This document shows, piece after piece, positions 1 through 13,500 of a stretch of DNA of 64,000 nucleotides. The position numbers and the translations under genes were made by a program. The stretch comes from Eutypella sp. D-1 (lineage: Eukaryota; Ascomycota; Sordariomycetes; Xylariales; Diatrypaceae): the NCBI GenBank assembly GCA_023313575.1, contig JAJTTP010000002.1:3100001-3164000 (forward strand), in the 5' to 3' direction. The notes beneath the pieces are model-generated. The model had not been told where the DNA came from. It ran no database searches and saw only the letters and a program-made list of their open reading frames with translations. Within the stretch, counting starts at the first letter, position 1. Every line of letters starts with the position of its first letter.

Positions 1-267
1 CACTTCAGTTACGGCTCATTATATTATATTGACCAGCAGTAACCGCTGCGACTCGTAAATCTATTAAGATGTAGATACCATGATAAGATGTGGATAATTT
101 CAAAATTCTTGCTTATTAACTTCACAAGTCTCTATCTACTCGACTGCTCTGCGAGGTTATATGTACTTTCTCTCTCGCTTATTGCAGACTAAATGATACT
201 CGTTCCTGTATGTAATAAACAGTTTACCCTGTGAGTAGGCAGGCCGCGCCCGTTGTGGGGTGTCCTT
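1..267. other. left-edge intergenic DNA, no gene seen
   Basis: Ordinary-composition sequence with many stops in all frames and no recognisable coding or RNA signal. It leads into the inverted repeat that starts near 268. A gene continuing from outside the window cannot be excluded. Confidence 0.5.
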
Positions 268-1290
268 TACGCCGCTACATTAGCACATCGACCGACAAAA
301 TTAAATCAAATCGTCAAAGCGTAAAAATAAGTAAATTAAGTGGGCCTCACCGCTATTAACCAATTAAAAAACGTAGATTTATAGGTTAGACAAGATAGAT
401 GGGATCTATGGGATTAATAGAGTAGATGGGATCCATGGGATCAGTAGAATCGATGGGATAGATTCGATAGATTCGATAGATCCTATTCATCCTATCTATA
501 AGATAGCCACCGGGCTGGCCGCCGGGCTGGCCACCGCAATAGATGGGATAGATAGGATCTATTGAATCTATCGAATCTATTATATCGATCCCAGATCCCA
601 TCTAACCCGGTGGCCAGCCCGGTGGTAGGTATGGTAGCTATCGCGGTGGCTAGTATGGTGGCAGGTGGGATAGATTTGATAGATTCGATGGATTCGGTAG
701 ATTCGATGGATTCGGTAGATTCGATAGAATCTATGGGATAGATGGGATAGATTCGATAGATTCGATAGATCCTATCTATCCTATTTATAGTATAGCCACT
801 GGGATAACTACCATAGTAGCCACCCCACCGGCCATCAGGATAGATGGGATCAGTAGAATCGACGGGATCTGGGATCGATAGATTTGATAGATTTGATGGG
901 ATAGATGGGATAGATTCGATAGAATCGATGGGATCCATGGGATCAATAGAATCGATAGAATCGATAGAATCGATAGAATCGATGGGATCAATAGAATAGA
1001 TGGGATAGATTAGGCTGCAATAGGCTGCGAGGGATAGATGGGATAGATAGAATCTATCGAATCTATCGAATCTATGGGATCTATCAAATCTATCCCATCT
1101 ATTCTATCCCATCGATTCTTCAACAGTAAAGTAGGATACCGTAGCTCCGTTTAAGACTACGCCTTTTGATTGGCTAAAAAAGCGGACCAAAGGAAGGTCC
1201 AGAGGCACTTATAGTAAGGAGACCCACCTATTTTTACGCTTTGGCGATTTGATTTAATTTTGTCGGTCGATGTGGTAATGTAGCACCGTA
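268..1290. repeat. inverted repeat enclosing a minisatellite
   Basis: A left arm at about 268-354 and a right arm at about 1207-1290 are inverted copies. The best-matching block (about 274-329 against 1229-1284) is nearly identical over more than 50 bases, and similarity continues more weakly inward. Read outside-in, both arms translate to the same run (RYI/TTSTDKIKSN.., then RQSVKI), so they may derive from a duplicated coding fragment. The space between is filled by the GATAGATTC-type array. I found no convincing target-site duplication, so it may be a foldback element or a local inverted duplication. Confidence 0.75.
394..1122. repeat. GATAGATTC/GGGATAGAT minisatellite, two orientations
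   Basis: Dense imperfect repeats of 9-10 bp units (GATAGATTC, GATAGATGG, GATCCATGG). Runs occur in both orientations (for example GAATCTATC around 555-580 and 1040-1110). GC-rich blocks of the CCGGGCTGGCCGCC type interrupt it near 505-535 and 605-625. Because the main unit is a multiple of three and lacks stops, low-complexity open frames rich in Ile, Asp, Ser, Tyr and Arg appear on both strands. They are by-products of the repeat and not genes. Confidence 0.9.
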
Positions 1291-1424
1291 TCCTTTCCTT
1301 GCTTGACGTTCTTAGTGCGATATTTCGCGTCCTTGTCCTCGTCGAAGTACGCATCTAACCTGGCACCTTAATTCAGCAGTTTTAATAGCTTTAGAGACGT
1401 TCCAGAGTGGGGCTAGCGTTGGGG

Positions 1425-1432
1425 GGTTCGGA
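1425..1432. repeat. 8-bp target-site duplication, left copy
   Basis: GGTTCGGA lies directly before TAAGGCTAGGGAA and matches the copy at 24029-24036 exactly. Both copies sit in non-AT-rich flanking DNA. Confidence 0.85.
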
Positions 1433-1690
1433 TAAGGCTAGGGAACGGGTACCCGTGGGTAACCTATTATTACCCGGCGTTTTTAATAAGTAATTAACGG
1501 GTACTTATTTTTTAAAAAGATTATTTATAAATACCCGGTAAATTATTTAATATATTTATAAGCATTTATTAAGTAAAATTTTAATAATTAAATTATTTAC
1601 CGGGTACTTATAAATAATTTTTTTTATTTACGGGTATTTATTAAATATTTATTTTATAAATAACATTATATAAAATATTTAATAAGGTTT
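1433..1690. repeat. left terminal inverted repeat of the island
   Basis: Begins TAAGGCTAGGGAA, followed by GGGTACCCG-type blocks and the motif ATTTATAAATACCCGGTAAA. Its reverse complement aligns with about 23745-24028, with small indels and many transitions, as expected for a long terminal inverted repeat eroded by RIP. Confidence 0.75.
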
Positions 1691-2256
1691 TTAAAATAAT
1701 TTTAAACTTTATAATTTTAAAAAAAATATTTTATAAATCCCCCGTAATTTATTTTTTTAATTATTTAATATTATTTTAAACCTTATTAATTTAATTTTAA
1801 TAATTATTATTATTTAGGTTATTATCGTTATTATTTAAATTATTATTTAAATTATTTTAAGCTTTATTAATTTATATTTAAACTGTTTAAATTGTTTAAA
1901 TTATTACTTCGATTATTAAATTTATTTATATTATTATTACTGTTATTATTATTATTATAACCGTATTAATTGTATTAACTTTATTAATAGTTGTTTATTT
2001 ATATAATACTTATTCCGGCTTAATTAAATAATTTTTATTTTTTTTAAAGGTTTATAAAAACCCGTAAAACTTATAATTTAAAAGCCGTTTAAAATATAAT
2101 AATAGCTTAAAAAAGCTTTTATAAATATTATATCTTTTTATTATAATGTAACACGTTTAATATAAATAACGTAAAAATAAAACATTATATAAAATGAAAT
2201 TATTTTATAATTATTTTAAACGGTAATATTTTATTTATTTTTTATAAGTTCAGTAA

Positions 2257-3115
2257 TATTATGACCTGGTCAGGTCATGAAAGGCCAAGTGGGGCCAACA
2301 ACAAATCACGATCTTATCCGAAAGAACAAAGCTTTCAGAGTATGACGGCTGGTCTATTCCTAACTATTAGTCCAATCGAAGGATTTATATTAACAGAAGT
2401 GCTAAAGGTTTTAAGCAATAAGTAATCACGTTTGGTAATAACAAAAAAAAAGGTGCTTTAAATAACCAAATTATATTATAAATTAATAAGCTTAAAAACT
2501 ATTTAAAAAAAAGGTAATAAACGTAGCTATATATTATTTATATCCTTTATTCTTAACACTGGAATATGTAATTATATTAAATCCTTAGATCGTAACGGAT
2601 TTAACTGATACCTTTAAATCCATAGATCATAACGGATCCATGTATGGCTCTTTTTATAGCTTATTAAATGTGGCTGGCTTACGTTTTTATTCTTCCGGCA
2701 GTACCGCTAACGAGTAGGGTTACCAGCCCCCACTTGGCCTAATCAGGCCATAACACAGAGAGACCCAGCCACAATGGGTCAGCCACATCCGAATCATGTG
2801 ATAAAAAGGATAGCTAAAATAACCAGCTATCCTAATGATCCAGGATAGCTAGGGTAGCCAATTATCCTAACGATCTAATAATAACCACATATTTTAATGT
2901 TAGGAATAAAAGATATAAATAATATATAATTACGTTTATTACCTTTTTTTTAAATAATTTTTAAATTTACCAGCTTATAATATAACTTAATTATTTAAAG
3001 CACCTTTTTTTTTATTATTACTAAACGTGATTATTTATTACTTAAAACCTTTAACATTTTTATTAATATAAACTTTTCGATTAGATTAATAATTAGGAAT
3101 AAATTAACCGTTATA
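2257..3115 (+). repeat. 5' LTR of chromovirus copy 1, split by an insertion
   Basis: Starts TATTATGACC (TGTTATGACC with G changed to A) and ends CCGTTATA. It is interrupted at 2341-2755 by an inverted solo LTR. The net length of about 439 bp equals that of the 3' LTR at 9108-9546, and differences between the two in the first 84 bases are all transitions. Confidence 0.88.
2341..2755 (-). mobile_element. nested solo LTR, inverted
   Basis: Reads as the reverse complement of the family LTR, from TATGACGGCTGG (LTR 3' end) to GGCCATAACA (LTR 5' end). It is flanked by a perfect 5-bp duplication CAGAG (2336-2340 and 2756-2760). It interrupts the 5' LTR of copy 1, so it arrived later. Its GC content is visibly higher than that of its surroundings, fitting a younger and less mutated insertion. 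Confidence 0.88.
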
Positions 3116-6100
3116 CGTTATAAGCTTTTATTTAATAATGTTATTAACTTTAAATAATATCCGATATTATATTTTTTTTAAATTAAAACTTTTAACAGGT
3201 TATTTAATAATTATTTAAACGAATCGAATAAATTAAACGAACGGTAATTATATTTATAAATTAAAAGGTTATACCCGTTAAATTTAAGCTTAAAAAACTT
3301 GGACTTTATAATAGCATTACCCCCGTGTAACTTTTTTTTATTATAGCCGTAATTTACTTATATTAATAACGTTATATATATATTATAAAAACTGATAAAA
3401 TTCTTAATATTATATTATGTTTTACTAAGGGGATAACTTAATGGTTTAAACCTATTTTAAATGCTTTTATAAAGGTAAAGGAGAAAAAAAGATTTACGGA
3501 AATTAAATGCTTTTTTAAAAAATATAAAAATTTCGAGGAAAAAATAAAAGCTAATTATAAAAATCCGGATAAGGCCCGAGCCGTTACGTAATAACTTTTA
3601 ACTTTTAAATAAAAAGGGGCAACTTATACGTACGCCGCGTAATTTAAACAATTTACCGTTAAAATAAATTAAGTCGATAATAAGTCCTTTATTAATACGT
3701 TTTATCGAAAATTTAAAAACTTAGTTAAAGATAAAATTATTACGTAAAATAAATTAAATACTTTCGATAAATTCGTTACTTTAATAATTAAAATCGATAA
3801 TAAATAATTTAAACGATGCCAGGAAAAAAAAGGATATTATGTACTTAAAAGATTTAAAAGATATTAAAATAATAAGAATCAGGATTAAAAGTTTACCGAT
3901 ATATTTTACGGGACGGCATTAAGATTAATATTATTTAATATAATATAAAAAAATAAGCAATAAATTAAGTGTTATAATTATGGCAAAATAAAACATTTTA
4001 AAAAAAAATGTAAAAGATTTAAATAAAATATAAATTAAAAACTTATGCCCGAAAGAAAACAATTTTTTACCGGTAAAAAAACGTTCGGAATAATCCGTTA
4101 CGTATACTCGGATAATAATATTTATTAATAAAAATTATAAAAAGCTAAACGATTAACTTAAGCCGCCGTAAAACGATAACGTTAATAATAATAAAATAAA
4201 TACCTTAATAACGATAAAAAAAAAACCTTTACGGAAACTTATTTCGTAAAAAAAAAGAAAATAAAATAATTAATTAACTGGTTTAAAAAACGATAAAATT
4301 ATAAATTAAAAAAAATATACGGCATTTACGTTAAATAATCTTAATAACGCTTTAAAAAGTAACGGTTTAAAATTTATTTATAATAACTTCGTAACTGGAA
4401 TAAGTTTATTAATTAAAAAATTTAAACTCGGACGCCGTATTTTTTAAAGCATTTTATTAATTATCGAAAATACAAATGTTATTAATATAAAGAACGAAAA
4501 ATCGGTATTACTAACCGAATTAAATAAATAGTTAAAGAAAGATTCGATTTTTTATAACAAGAAAAAAACGAAACCGATTAACGATAATATAAAGAAATTC
4601 GGCGTTATTATAACCGCGTACCGTATAAATAAGAATAATTAGAAAAACTGTCCTGCCCCGGAGGATATTAAATATGTTATTATAATAAATATACCTATTA
4701 AACGCTAAAAGTTATAAAGATCCGGAACGAAATCGAATAATAAAAATACGAAATCCGATATTAAAAAAATAAATTATTAAACGCTAATTTATATACGTTT
4801 AAAAACTTATTAAAAAGAATAACCTTTAATAAAATTAACTTTAAACATTTTTATAAAAATTTAAAAATAAAAAAATAACCATACGTATAAAAAGAATTTA
4901 ATAAAGAAAAACTTTACGATAACCCGTATAACGCCGTATAAATTTACGGTAAGGATTTAAAATAATAAAGCCGTTTATATTAAAGCCATAAAGCGGTATT
5001 TTAAGGTTTAAAAACGTAATACGATATTTATAAATTATTTTAAAAACCTAAAAACGATACGGATATATTACAGTACGAATAAAGGTTAAAAATAATTAAT
5101 ATACCGTTATAATAAATAACGAAACCGAAAGTAATTATATAACCCCGAAACTATATAATAAATTATAATTATTATAAAAAAAGAAATAATATTTTTATAA
5201 TATAATAAAAACCGAAAGTTATGCTTTTTAATATAACGAAAGAAAAATATTACGGGAAACCGATTAACTTAACGTATATATCGAAAAATAAAAATAAAAC
5301 GTTATTTTCGATATTATGCTTTTAAAAAGATACGACATAATCTTTAAATAACCATGGTTATATCAGTATAATTTATTAATTAATTAGAAAACTGGTTAAA
5401 TAACATTTCTTTATCTTTTAAAAACCGATAACAACTTAAAAAAAAATTTTTAATACTTAATAAATAACAAGTACGGGTATAAAAATATAATAAAAACCTT
5501 ATTAAAAAGAATATAACGAACTAAAAAAAAAGGATACGAAAAAAGGATTAAACGAATTATTACATTTATCCGATAACGATTCCGTTTTCTTAATAACATC
5601 TTAAAAAAAGAAAATACGATAATATTATAAATACGTAACGTACCATTATAATATTACTAATACGATAAAATATTTTACGAAAAATTTAAAAAAAGATTAT
5701 TAAACCGTAATAAATAAAACCATAAGATTATTTTTATAAAAAAAAAAACGCCGCGATTCTATAAAATTTATAACCTTAATAAAATCGAACTTAAAAAATT
5801 ACGAAAATACCTCGAAAATAAATTAGTAAAAGGATATATTTAACGATTAAAATTATTAACAGGATACCTTATTATATTTATGTTTAAAAAAAATAATAAA
5901 TTATAATTAATAATCGATTATCGATAATTAAACAAAATCACTATTAAAAACCGAATACCGTTACTATTTATTATTAAAATAAAGGACCGCCTATACGGAA
6001 TTAAATGGTTTATTACTTTAGATCTTAAGGATAGGTATTATTATATCAGAATTAAATTCGGAAATAAATAAAAAACAGCTTTTAAAATAAAATACGGTTT

Positions 6101-9100
6101 ATTTAAATATTTAATTATACTTTTCGGATTAACCAACGTACCGGTATCGTTTTAACGTATAATTAACCACGTATTACGAAAATATTTTAATATTTTCGTT
6201 ATTTATTATCTTAATAATATCCTTATTTATTCGGATTTAAAAAAATAGCATAAAAAATACGTATATAAGGTATTATAAATATTATAAAATATTAACCTAT
6301 TAATGGAACCCGAAAAAAGTGTATTTTATATATAGGAAGTGGAATTTTTCGGATATATTATTACCCTTAAATATATTAAAATGGACTTTAAAAAAATCGT
6401 AACTATTAAAGATTAAAAAGTGCTTACTAATATAAAAAAAATATAAGCTTTTCTCGGTTTAGCAAATTATTATCGGAAGTTTATACAACGATTTAAATAT
6501 ATTATAACACCTTTTACGAAATTAATAAAAAAGGATAAACGGTTTATATAAATTAATAAAGTAAATAAATTTTTTAAAAAGCTAAAAAACGTTATTATTA
6601 ATAAATTAATACTTATTATATACGATTTTAAAAAACCTGTTAAGCTAAAGACCGACGCCTCGGATTACGCCTTTAAAGCATAAATTAAATAATAAAATAA
6701 AAAAAAAAACTATACCTTATCGCATTTTATTTTTAAAAACTTATTAAAACCGAGCTTAATTATTTAATTTACGATAAAAAATTTTTTATTATCGTTAACG
6801 CATTTAAGAAATTTAAATATTACCTTATAAAAAATATACATTAAGTTAAAATTTATACCGACCATAAAAATATTGCATACTTTTTTATTATTTAAACCTT
6901 TAACGGAAAATAATTACGATACGTTAAATATTTTACGGAATTCGATTATATTATTATTTATAAAAAAAGATTAAAAAACGGACGAGCAGATATTATTAAC
7001 AAATAGCTTATTATGGAAGAAAAGTATATATTAATTAAATATGCGGTATTCCGATAAACGTTAAAAAAATATTTAAAATAACGATAAATTGCTATTATTA
7101 AAATTATTCGAAATAACTTATATAAATAAATTAAGTAACATAATAATAAATTATTAATAAAAAAATAAATAAAAAAATTATAAGTATTACGAAAACTATA
7201 AAAATAGTTAATATAAAAGATTTACGAATATCCTTTATACGGATACTTAGGAGATTATAAACTTTTTAAACGATTATAACGGACCTATATATTCGATAAA
7301 ATAAAATTAATAATATAATAAATATGATAACGATATGATATATATGGAAAAATTAAAACAAAACGATATAAACTTTACGGAGAATTATAACCATTACTAA
7401 TTAATAAACGATTATAGGAATTTATTATATTTGATTTTATTACTAAATTACCGATATTAAAAAATCTAATAACATATAACGGTTATAACAGCATATTTAT
7501 AATCGTTAACCGATTTATAAAATTTTCTTATTTTATCTTATATAACGAAAACATTAACGTAAAGCAAATGGTATATATTTTTTTACGACACATTATAATA
7601 ATATACGGCCTTATATTCGAAATTATCTCCGATAAAGAAACGATATTTATATCGAAATTTTAGCAAAGTTTTATAATAAAATTAAGATTAAACCTTAAAT
7701 TTATAACAGCTTTTAAACTTTAAATAAACGGATAAATAAAACGAATTAATTAAATATTAAAAACTTATTTTTAATAATATATTAATTATAAGCAAAATAA
7801 TTAGGTTAAATAGTTACTTATTATATAATTAGTTTATAACATAGTTTATTATAAAAATATATAAATAATATTTGTTAACGTTAATTTCGGATTTATTTTA
7901 AACGTTTATCGAAACGTTTATAAAAAAGGACCGGATAATATTAAAGCTATGTTAATATCAGAACGATTTAAATAATTATATAAAAAAATAAAGGAAAAAC
8001 TCGAATTCGTACGTTAATAAATAAACCGATATTATAACTAAAAAAGGTTAAAAGGATTAACCTTTTCGGAAGGAGATATAATTTATTTAATTATAAAAAA
8101 TATTACGATAAAACGACTTAATAAAAAACTTAATTATAAATATATCGGACCGTACCTAATTATTAAAAAAATATTAGAAAATAATTATAAACTGGACTTA
8201 TTATTAAAAGTTAGGATTTATTTAATTTTTTACGTTTTTTTACTTAAAAACGTAATAAATATAAACGTTATAAAAATAGGACGAAACGACGTCGAAATAA
8301 AAGCAGATAAATACGAAATAAAGAAAATTTTAAATATGTAAATAAAAGATAAACGAATAAAATATAAGGTTAAATAAAAAGGATATAATAATTCCGAAAA
8401 TATATAAAAACCCGTTAACTATTTAATAAACGTTTAACGTTTTTTAAAAAATTTTTATTAACGTTAATAAAAGCGTTAGCAAAAATAACATCCTAATTAA
8501 AATTACCCGATATATTTATTTTAAACTAATTAAAATCCGGAATAACCTTAAAATTTACCGACGTTTTAATAAACTTTGTAAAACGCGTATTTTCCGCCCG
8601 ACGCTCCTTTTCCTTTAATTTTTTTAACTCCTTTAAATTATCGATATTATAAAAGACCGTTTTTATTATTTTTTTATATTATATACGTTTTTAATAACGA
8701 AAACGACGGAATCTTGCATTAACCATATTAGCTTTTTCTTTAATAGCTTTAAAATTTAACTCCAGTTTTCGATATTAAGATATAACCTTTTATAATTGCT
8801 TCGGACTAAGCCTAAACATATTATATTAACTCCGGTTATAATAAATACACGATAAATAATAAAAAAAATCCGAGTTAGAAACTTTATATTTAAGTTAACA
8901 GCGTTTATAATAAAAATAAAAAGCTATATTAATCGTATTAAAAAGTTTTACGTTAAAATAAAGGTTTCGCGCGTTAAAAGATCGATTTATTAATACGACT
9001 GGACATAATAAAAGATAAAATAAAAAAAAAAAAAAAAGAAAATATTTATAATAATAAAAACGGGAAAATAGGTTTTAAGGATAAAAACTTTAAAAAGAAA

Positions 9101-9107
9101 AAGATTA

Positions 9108-9546
9108 TGTTATAACCTGGTCAGGTTATAAAAGGCTAAATAAGGCTAATAATAAATCATAATCTTATCCGAAAAAATAAAGCTTTTAAAAAAACTTAGC
9201 CATAATAGGTTAACCACGTCCGAATCACGTGATAAAAAAGATAGCTAAGATAGCCAGCTATCTTAATAATCCAGGATAACTGGGGTAACCAATTATCCTA
9301 ACGATTTAATAATAACCATATATTCTAATATTAGGAATAAAAGACATAAATAATATATAATTACGTTTATTACCTTTTTTTTAAATAATTTTTAAACTTA
9401 TTAGCTTATAATATAATTTAGTTACTTAAAGCACTTTTCTCTTTGTTATTACTAAACGTGACTACTTATTACTTAAAACCCCTAGCATTTTTATTAATAT
9501 AAACCCCTTGATTGGATTAATAGTTAGGAATAAACCAGCCGTCATA
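9108..9546 (+). repeat. 3' LTR of chromovirus copy 1
   Basis: Starts TGTTATAACCTGG and ends AGCCGTCATA, then the duplication AGTAA. Compared with the 5' LTR it carries extra C-to-T and G-to-A changes, including CpA-to-TpA steps (CAGGTCATG to CAGGTTATA), the context preferred by RIP. Confidence 0.9.
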
Positions 9547-9551
9547 AGTAA

Positions 9552-10115
9552 TTATAACCTTAATAAATTTTTATAGTATTAAAATTACGGATAATTAAAA
9601 TGGGAAATTATTTTTAATATTTTATATAATTTCCCGTATTAAACGGTAAAACAAAAGTTCAAAAATTAAAACATCGGTAAATTTTTATAACTTTTTAATA
9701 TTTAATATAACGCGTAATATAAAAATTAATATTATAATATTAATAAAGTTTAAAAATTATATTTATTTTTTAATTCTTTACGTAATAACGTTACTTTTAT
9801 AAAATAAATATTATTAATTTAACTTATACCGTTTTTTTATTACTTTTTTAATTATTTATACTAATTTCTTTATTATTATATTATTTTTATGCCTTTTTTT
9901 CTTTTATAAAAAAAGTAAAACCTTATTATTATTACTATTAATATTAATAGTATTACGTTATATATAAATTATTTTACGATTATTTCGTTATATAAACCGG
10001 TAAAATTCGAAAAGAAAAATAAATATTAATAAAAAATAAAAAACCTTATAAAATTATAAACGTAAAAAATATTTCCCCGTATTTAAAATTATGCTTAAAG
10101 AATAAGCTTAAACGG
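9552..10115. other. segment of the outer hAT-like element
   Basis: AT-rich sequence between copy 1 and the solo LTR at 10121-10559. It matches neither the LTR nor the retroelement interior and should be a continuous part of the outer transposon. No reading frame is preserved. Confidence 0.6.
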
Positions 10116-10120
10116 TACGT

Positions 10121-10559
10121 TATTATAACCTGGTCAGGTCATGAAAGGCCAAGTGGGGCCAATAACAAATCACGATCCTATTCGAAAGAACAAGGTTTTT
10201 AAGAAGACCCAGCCACAATGGGTCAACCACGTTCGAGTTACGTGATAAGAAGGATAACCAGGATAGCTAGCTATCCCAATAATCCAGGATAATTAAGATA
10301 GCTAACTATCCTAACGATCTAACAGTAACCATATATTCCAATGTTAAGAATAAAGGATATAAAATAATATATAACTATATTTATTACCTTTTTTTTAAAT
10401 AGTTTTTAAGCTTATTAGCTTATAATATAATTTGGTTATTTAAAATACCTTTTTTTTTGCTATCATTAAACGTGATTACTTATTACTTAAAACCCCAGCA
10501 CTTTTATTAATATAAACCCCTTAACTGGACTAATAGTTAGGAACAGACCAGCCGTTATA
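10121..10559 (+). mobile_element. solo LTR of the chromovirus family
   Basis: Complete 439-bp LTR, from TATTATAACCTGG to AGCCGTTATA, with a perfect 5-bp duplication TACGT (10116-10120 and 10560-10564). No internal region is attached, so it is the product of LTR-LTR recombination. It keeps GC-rich blocks such as GGCCAAGTGGGGCC and is only lightly mutated. Confidence 0.9.
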
Positions 10560-10564
10560 TACGT

Positions 10565-13500
10565 ATTTTTTAAGATTCGTACTTTTTAAAAATACGTACC
10601 TTTTTTATTTTTTTATACTTAATAATAAATATTAAATTATTAAACAATTATTCTATAATTATTTTTAATCGTTTAAATATTTTAAAAGTAATCTTTTAAT
10701 ATTATCGATTTAAAACATTTAAACGTTATATTTTATTTTTAATTAACTTTATTTATATAATTTTACGTTAATTAAATAATATTTTTACTTATTTACGTAA
10801 TTATAATTTTTATACTTTATAATTACGATAATTATAAATTATTTATTTATAACGGTATTTTACTTTATTATATATAGCGTTAAGTAATAAAATTAACTTT
10901 TTAAGTTTTAGTACTGTTTTTCTTTTAAATACTTTAATATTTAAATTTATTATTTAAACTTATTAATTAAAACCGTTTACCCGTTATTAAACCGTTTAAT
11001 TATATCGATTCTTTATAATAATAATTTTTAAAAGGTTAATTATTATTAAAATAATAAACCTTATTTAAAAAAGGTTTAAGGGCATATAATGCTTTTAAAC
11101 TGTTATATAAAAAGTTTTAAATATTGGTTTTAAAACTTTTAATACGCTTTAAATACGTTATTATCGTTATATTTTAAATTATAATTTAAATTTAACGGCT
11201 TTAAACGGATTTAAAATAATATTATTAATAAATACCGAAATATTTTTAACTTTATAAATAAACGATTAAAAAAAGTATTTTAATTTAATAAAACTTTATA
11301 TACGTTTTATTAATACCGATATATATTATATATATAATAAATTACGGGTAAAATAAAATAAGCTAAGCCGGTTATAATTATTATATTTTTAAAAAGTTAA
11401 AATATTTTTTATTAATTAAAGTTTAAAAACAATAATTAAAAATAATTTAATAAAAAAAAGGTATAAATATAATTTACGTTTTTAACGTAAATAATAATCG
11501 ATAATATTTTTTTAAAGTTTATTATTTTAATAAAAAAACGCCTTTTTTTTAAAGCTTAATAAAAAAAGTATAATTTTAATTAATTTTTTATTATTAAAAA
11601 TGGTAATTTAAACGGCCTTTTTATATTTATTCGGTTATACCTTTTTTAATATTATTTATAAATCTTTTTTAAAGTAATTAATAGCTTTTTTATAAAACTT
11701 ATTATTTATTTCGTTTAAATTAAAATATCTTTATTAGCTTATAAAATAATCTCGGAATATAAAAGTATTCTTTAAAAAAAATAATAATAAAAAGTTATAT
11801 ACTGATTCGTAATTTTTATTAAATAATCTATTAATATATTTACGTATTTTTATTATTATTAACCTTATTTCCTTACGTAAGTTTTATAATTATATAAAAA
11901 GTTTATCGACGCCGGGGCGATCGGAAAATTATTTACCCGTTATTATTTTTAATTCCTTTTTTAATATTTTATTAAGGCATATCTTTTTATATTCCGTATT
12001 AACCGCGTTTAAATATTTTATAAAATATTTAATTACGGTTTTATACTTAAATATTATATAATAAAAACAATATTTACGTAAGGCCTTGAAATTATTTATT
12101 ATTTAAATAGAATATTATATATATTCTTTACCGTTAAATAATAATTTATAATTAAGTTTTTTTAAAACTTAATTAAATTTTAAAAAGTTTTCGATAATAA
12201 GTTATAAAGTTAAAGCTCGTATTAAAAAATAAATTTTTAAATTTTAACGATATTTTATATTACGTACGTATTATAATAACCGCGTCGTATTTTAAATTCT
12301 TTTATTAATAAGGCTTTATTAAGGTATATATTTATATTATTAAAAAACGTAATTAAATATTATTAATATTAAAATTATTTTATAATTATTTTAATTTATT
12401 TATTAAGTTAATAATATATTTTTTAAATAAATTAAAAAATGGTCTTTTTTTAAGTTTTTATTTATATTTATAAACCGTATTAAGTTGTTTTTTTTTAATA
12501 ATCGCGTAAGCTTTATATTATAAGTATTAAAAAAATCCCGATTCGTTTTTTAAAACGTATATAATATATAAATAAAATATAACATATTTAACGTAACTTT
12601 ATTTTTTATATAAACGTTCCTTTTTAACTATATGTTTATTTTATTTTTATTTATTTTTAAACCGTTATCGATAATAATAATACGGAAACGACCGATAAGT
12701 TTTAATTCTTTTAATTTAGTTAATATAATTAAGTTATTAAATTTATTTATTTTATTCTCGTAATATTATACGTTAATAAATAAATATTAACGTTTTTATT
12801 TACGGTTAATTTAATAAATTAAAATACTTTAAAAACCGAATTTAAGTTTAAACGCCGTTTAAACGTTATATAATACGTAAATATAAGCACTTTTAAAAAT
12901 GTTTTTAACCGTATTTATTAATATTTAAGCATAGTTTTATCACCTTTTTAAATATATTTTACTAAAAAGAAACTTAAAGTTAAAGTTATATTATTTTATA
13001 AATATATTAAAATATTTATCGGTTACATTATTAATAAATATATATTAAGATATAAAGAGGTTAATATAAAATATATCGTCGACGTTAAAAACGTTTAATA
13101 AACCGATATTTTAAACCCCGACTATTTTATAATTATTTTAAATATAAATAAACGTTTTCTTTTACCGTAATAATAATAAGTAATATATTAACGTTAGTTT
13201 AAATAATTTAAACAGTATTTTACGTATAAAGTCTATTAATTAAATATTTTGTTATAAAGTTTATACTATTGAATATAAAAAATATAAAATAAATTAATTA
13301 ATTATTATAATAGAAATATTAAATTAACAGCTTTTTATTATTTTTTTATAATATTATTTAAAGTACGCTTAATTATTTTAATATTTATTAAATATTATTA
13401 ACGTTTTAAAAAGGTATTTTTAAACCATTTTATCAACTTGAATTATTTTAATTATTTTTTATAATAATTTATTCCATATTCGTAATAAAACCCGGTAAGC

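Larger units (their letters stand above)
2257..9546 (+). mobile_element. full-length Ty3/Gypsy chromovirus, RIP-inactivated (copy 1)
   Basis: Bounded by LTRs and by the perfect 5-bp duplication AGTAA (2252-2256 and 9547-9551). Traces run gag to pol on the plus strand: a CCHC zinc knuckle remnant at 3970-4011 whose second Cys codon reads TAT; reverse transcriptase at about 5915-6240 (LVIDYRQLN, FITLDLKDRYYYIRI, then YYLNNILIYS); RNase H (KLKTDASDYAF) near 6647; integrase (ISDKETIFISKF) near 7630; and a C-terminal chromodomain (YEIKKILNM..., YKVK*KGYNN) at about 8296-8440. The chromodomain marks a chromovirus. The YLDD aspartates read AATAAT (NN) at 6213-6218 and tryptophan codons have become stops, all transitions. 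A purine-rich tract (about 9092-9104) precedes the 3' LTR. Length without the nested solo LTR is about 6.87 kb. Confidence 0.92.

Noticed and set aside
386..1000. Open frames of 68-148 codons rich in Ile-Asp-Ser-Tyr-Arg
   Set aside because: They arise from a stop-free 9-bp repeat unit, on both strands, and have no other coding signal.
1157..1354. 65-codon minus-strand frame
   Set aside because: It lies across the right arm of the inverted repeat. Its match to the left arm is due to the repeat; not supported as a gene by itself.
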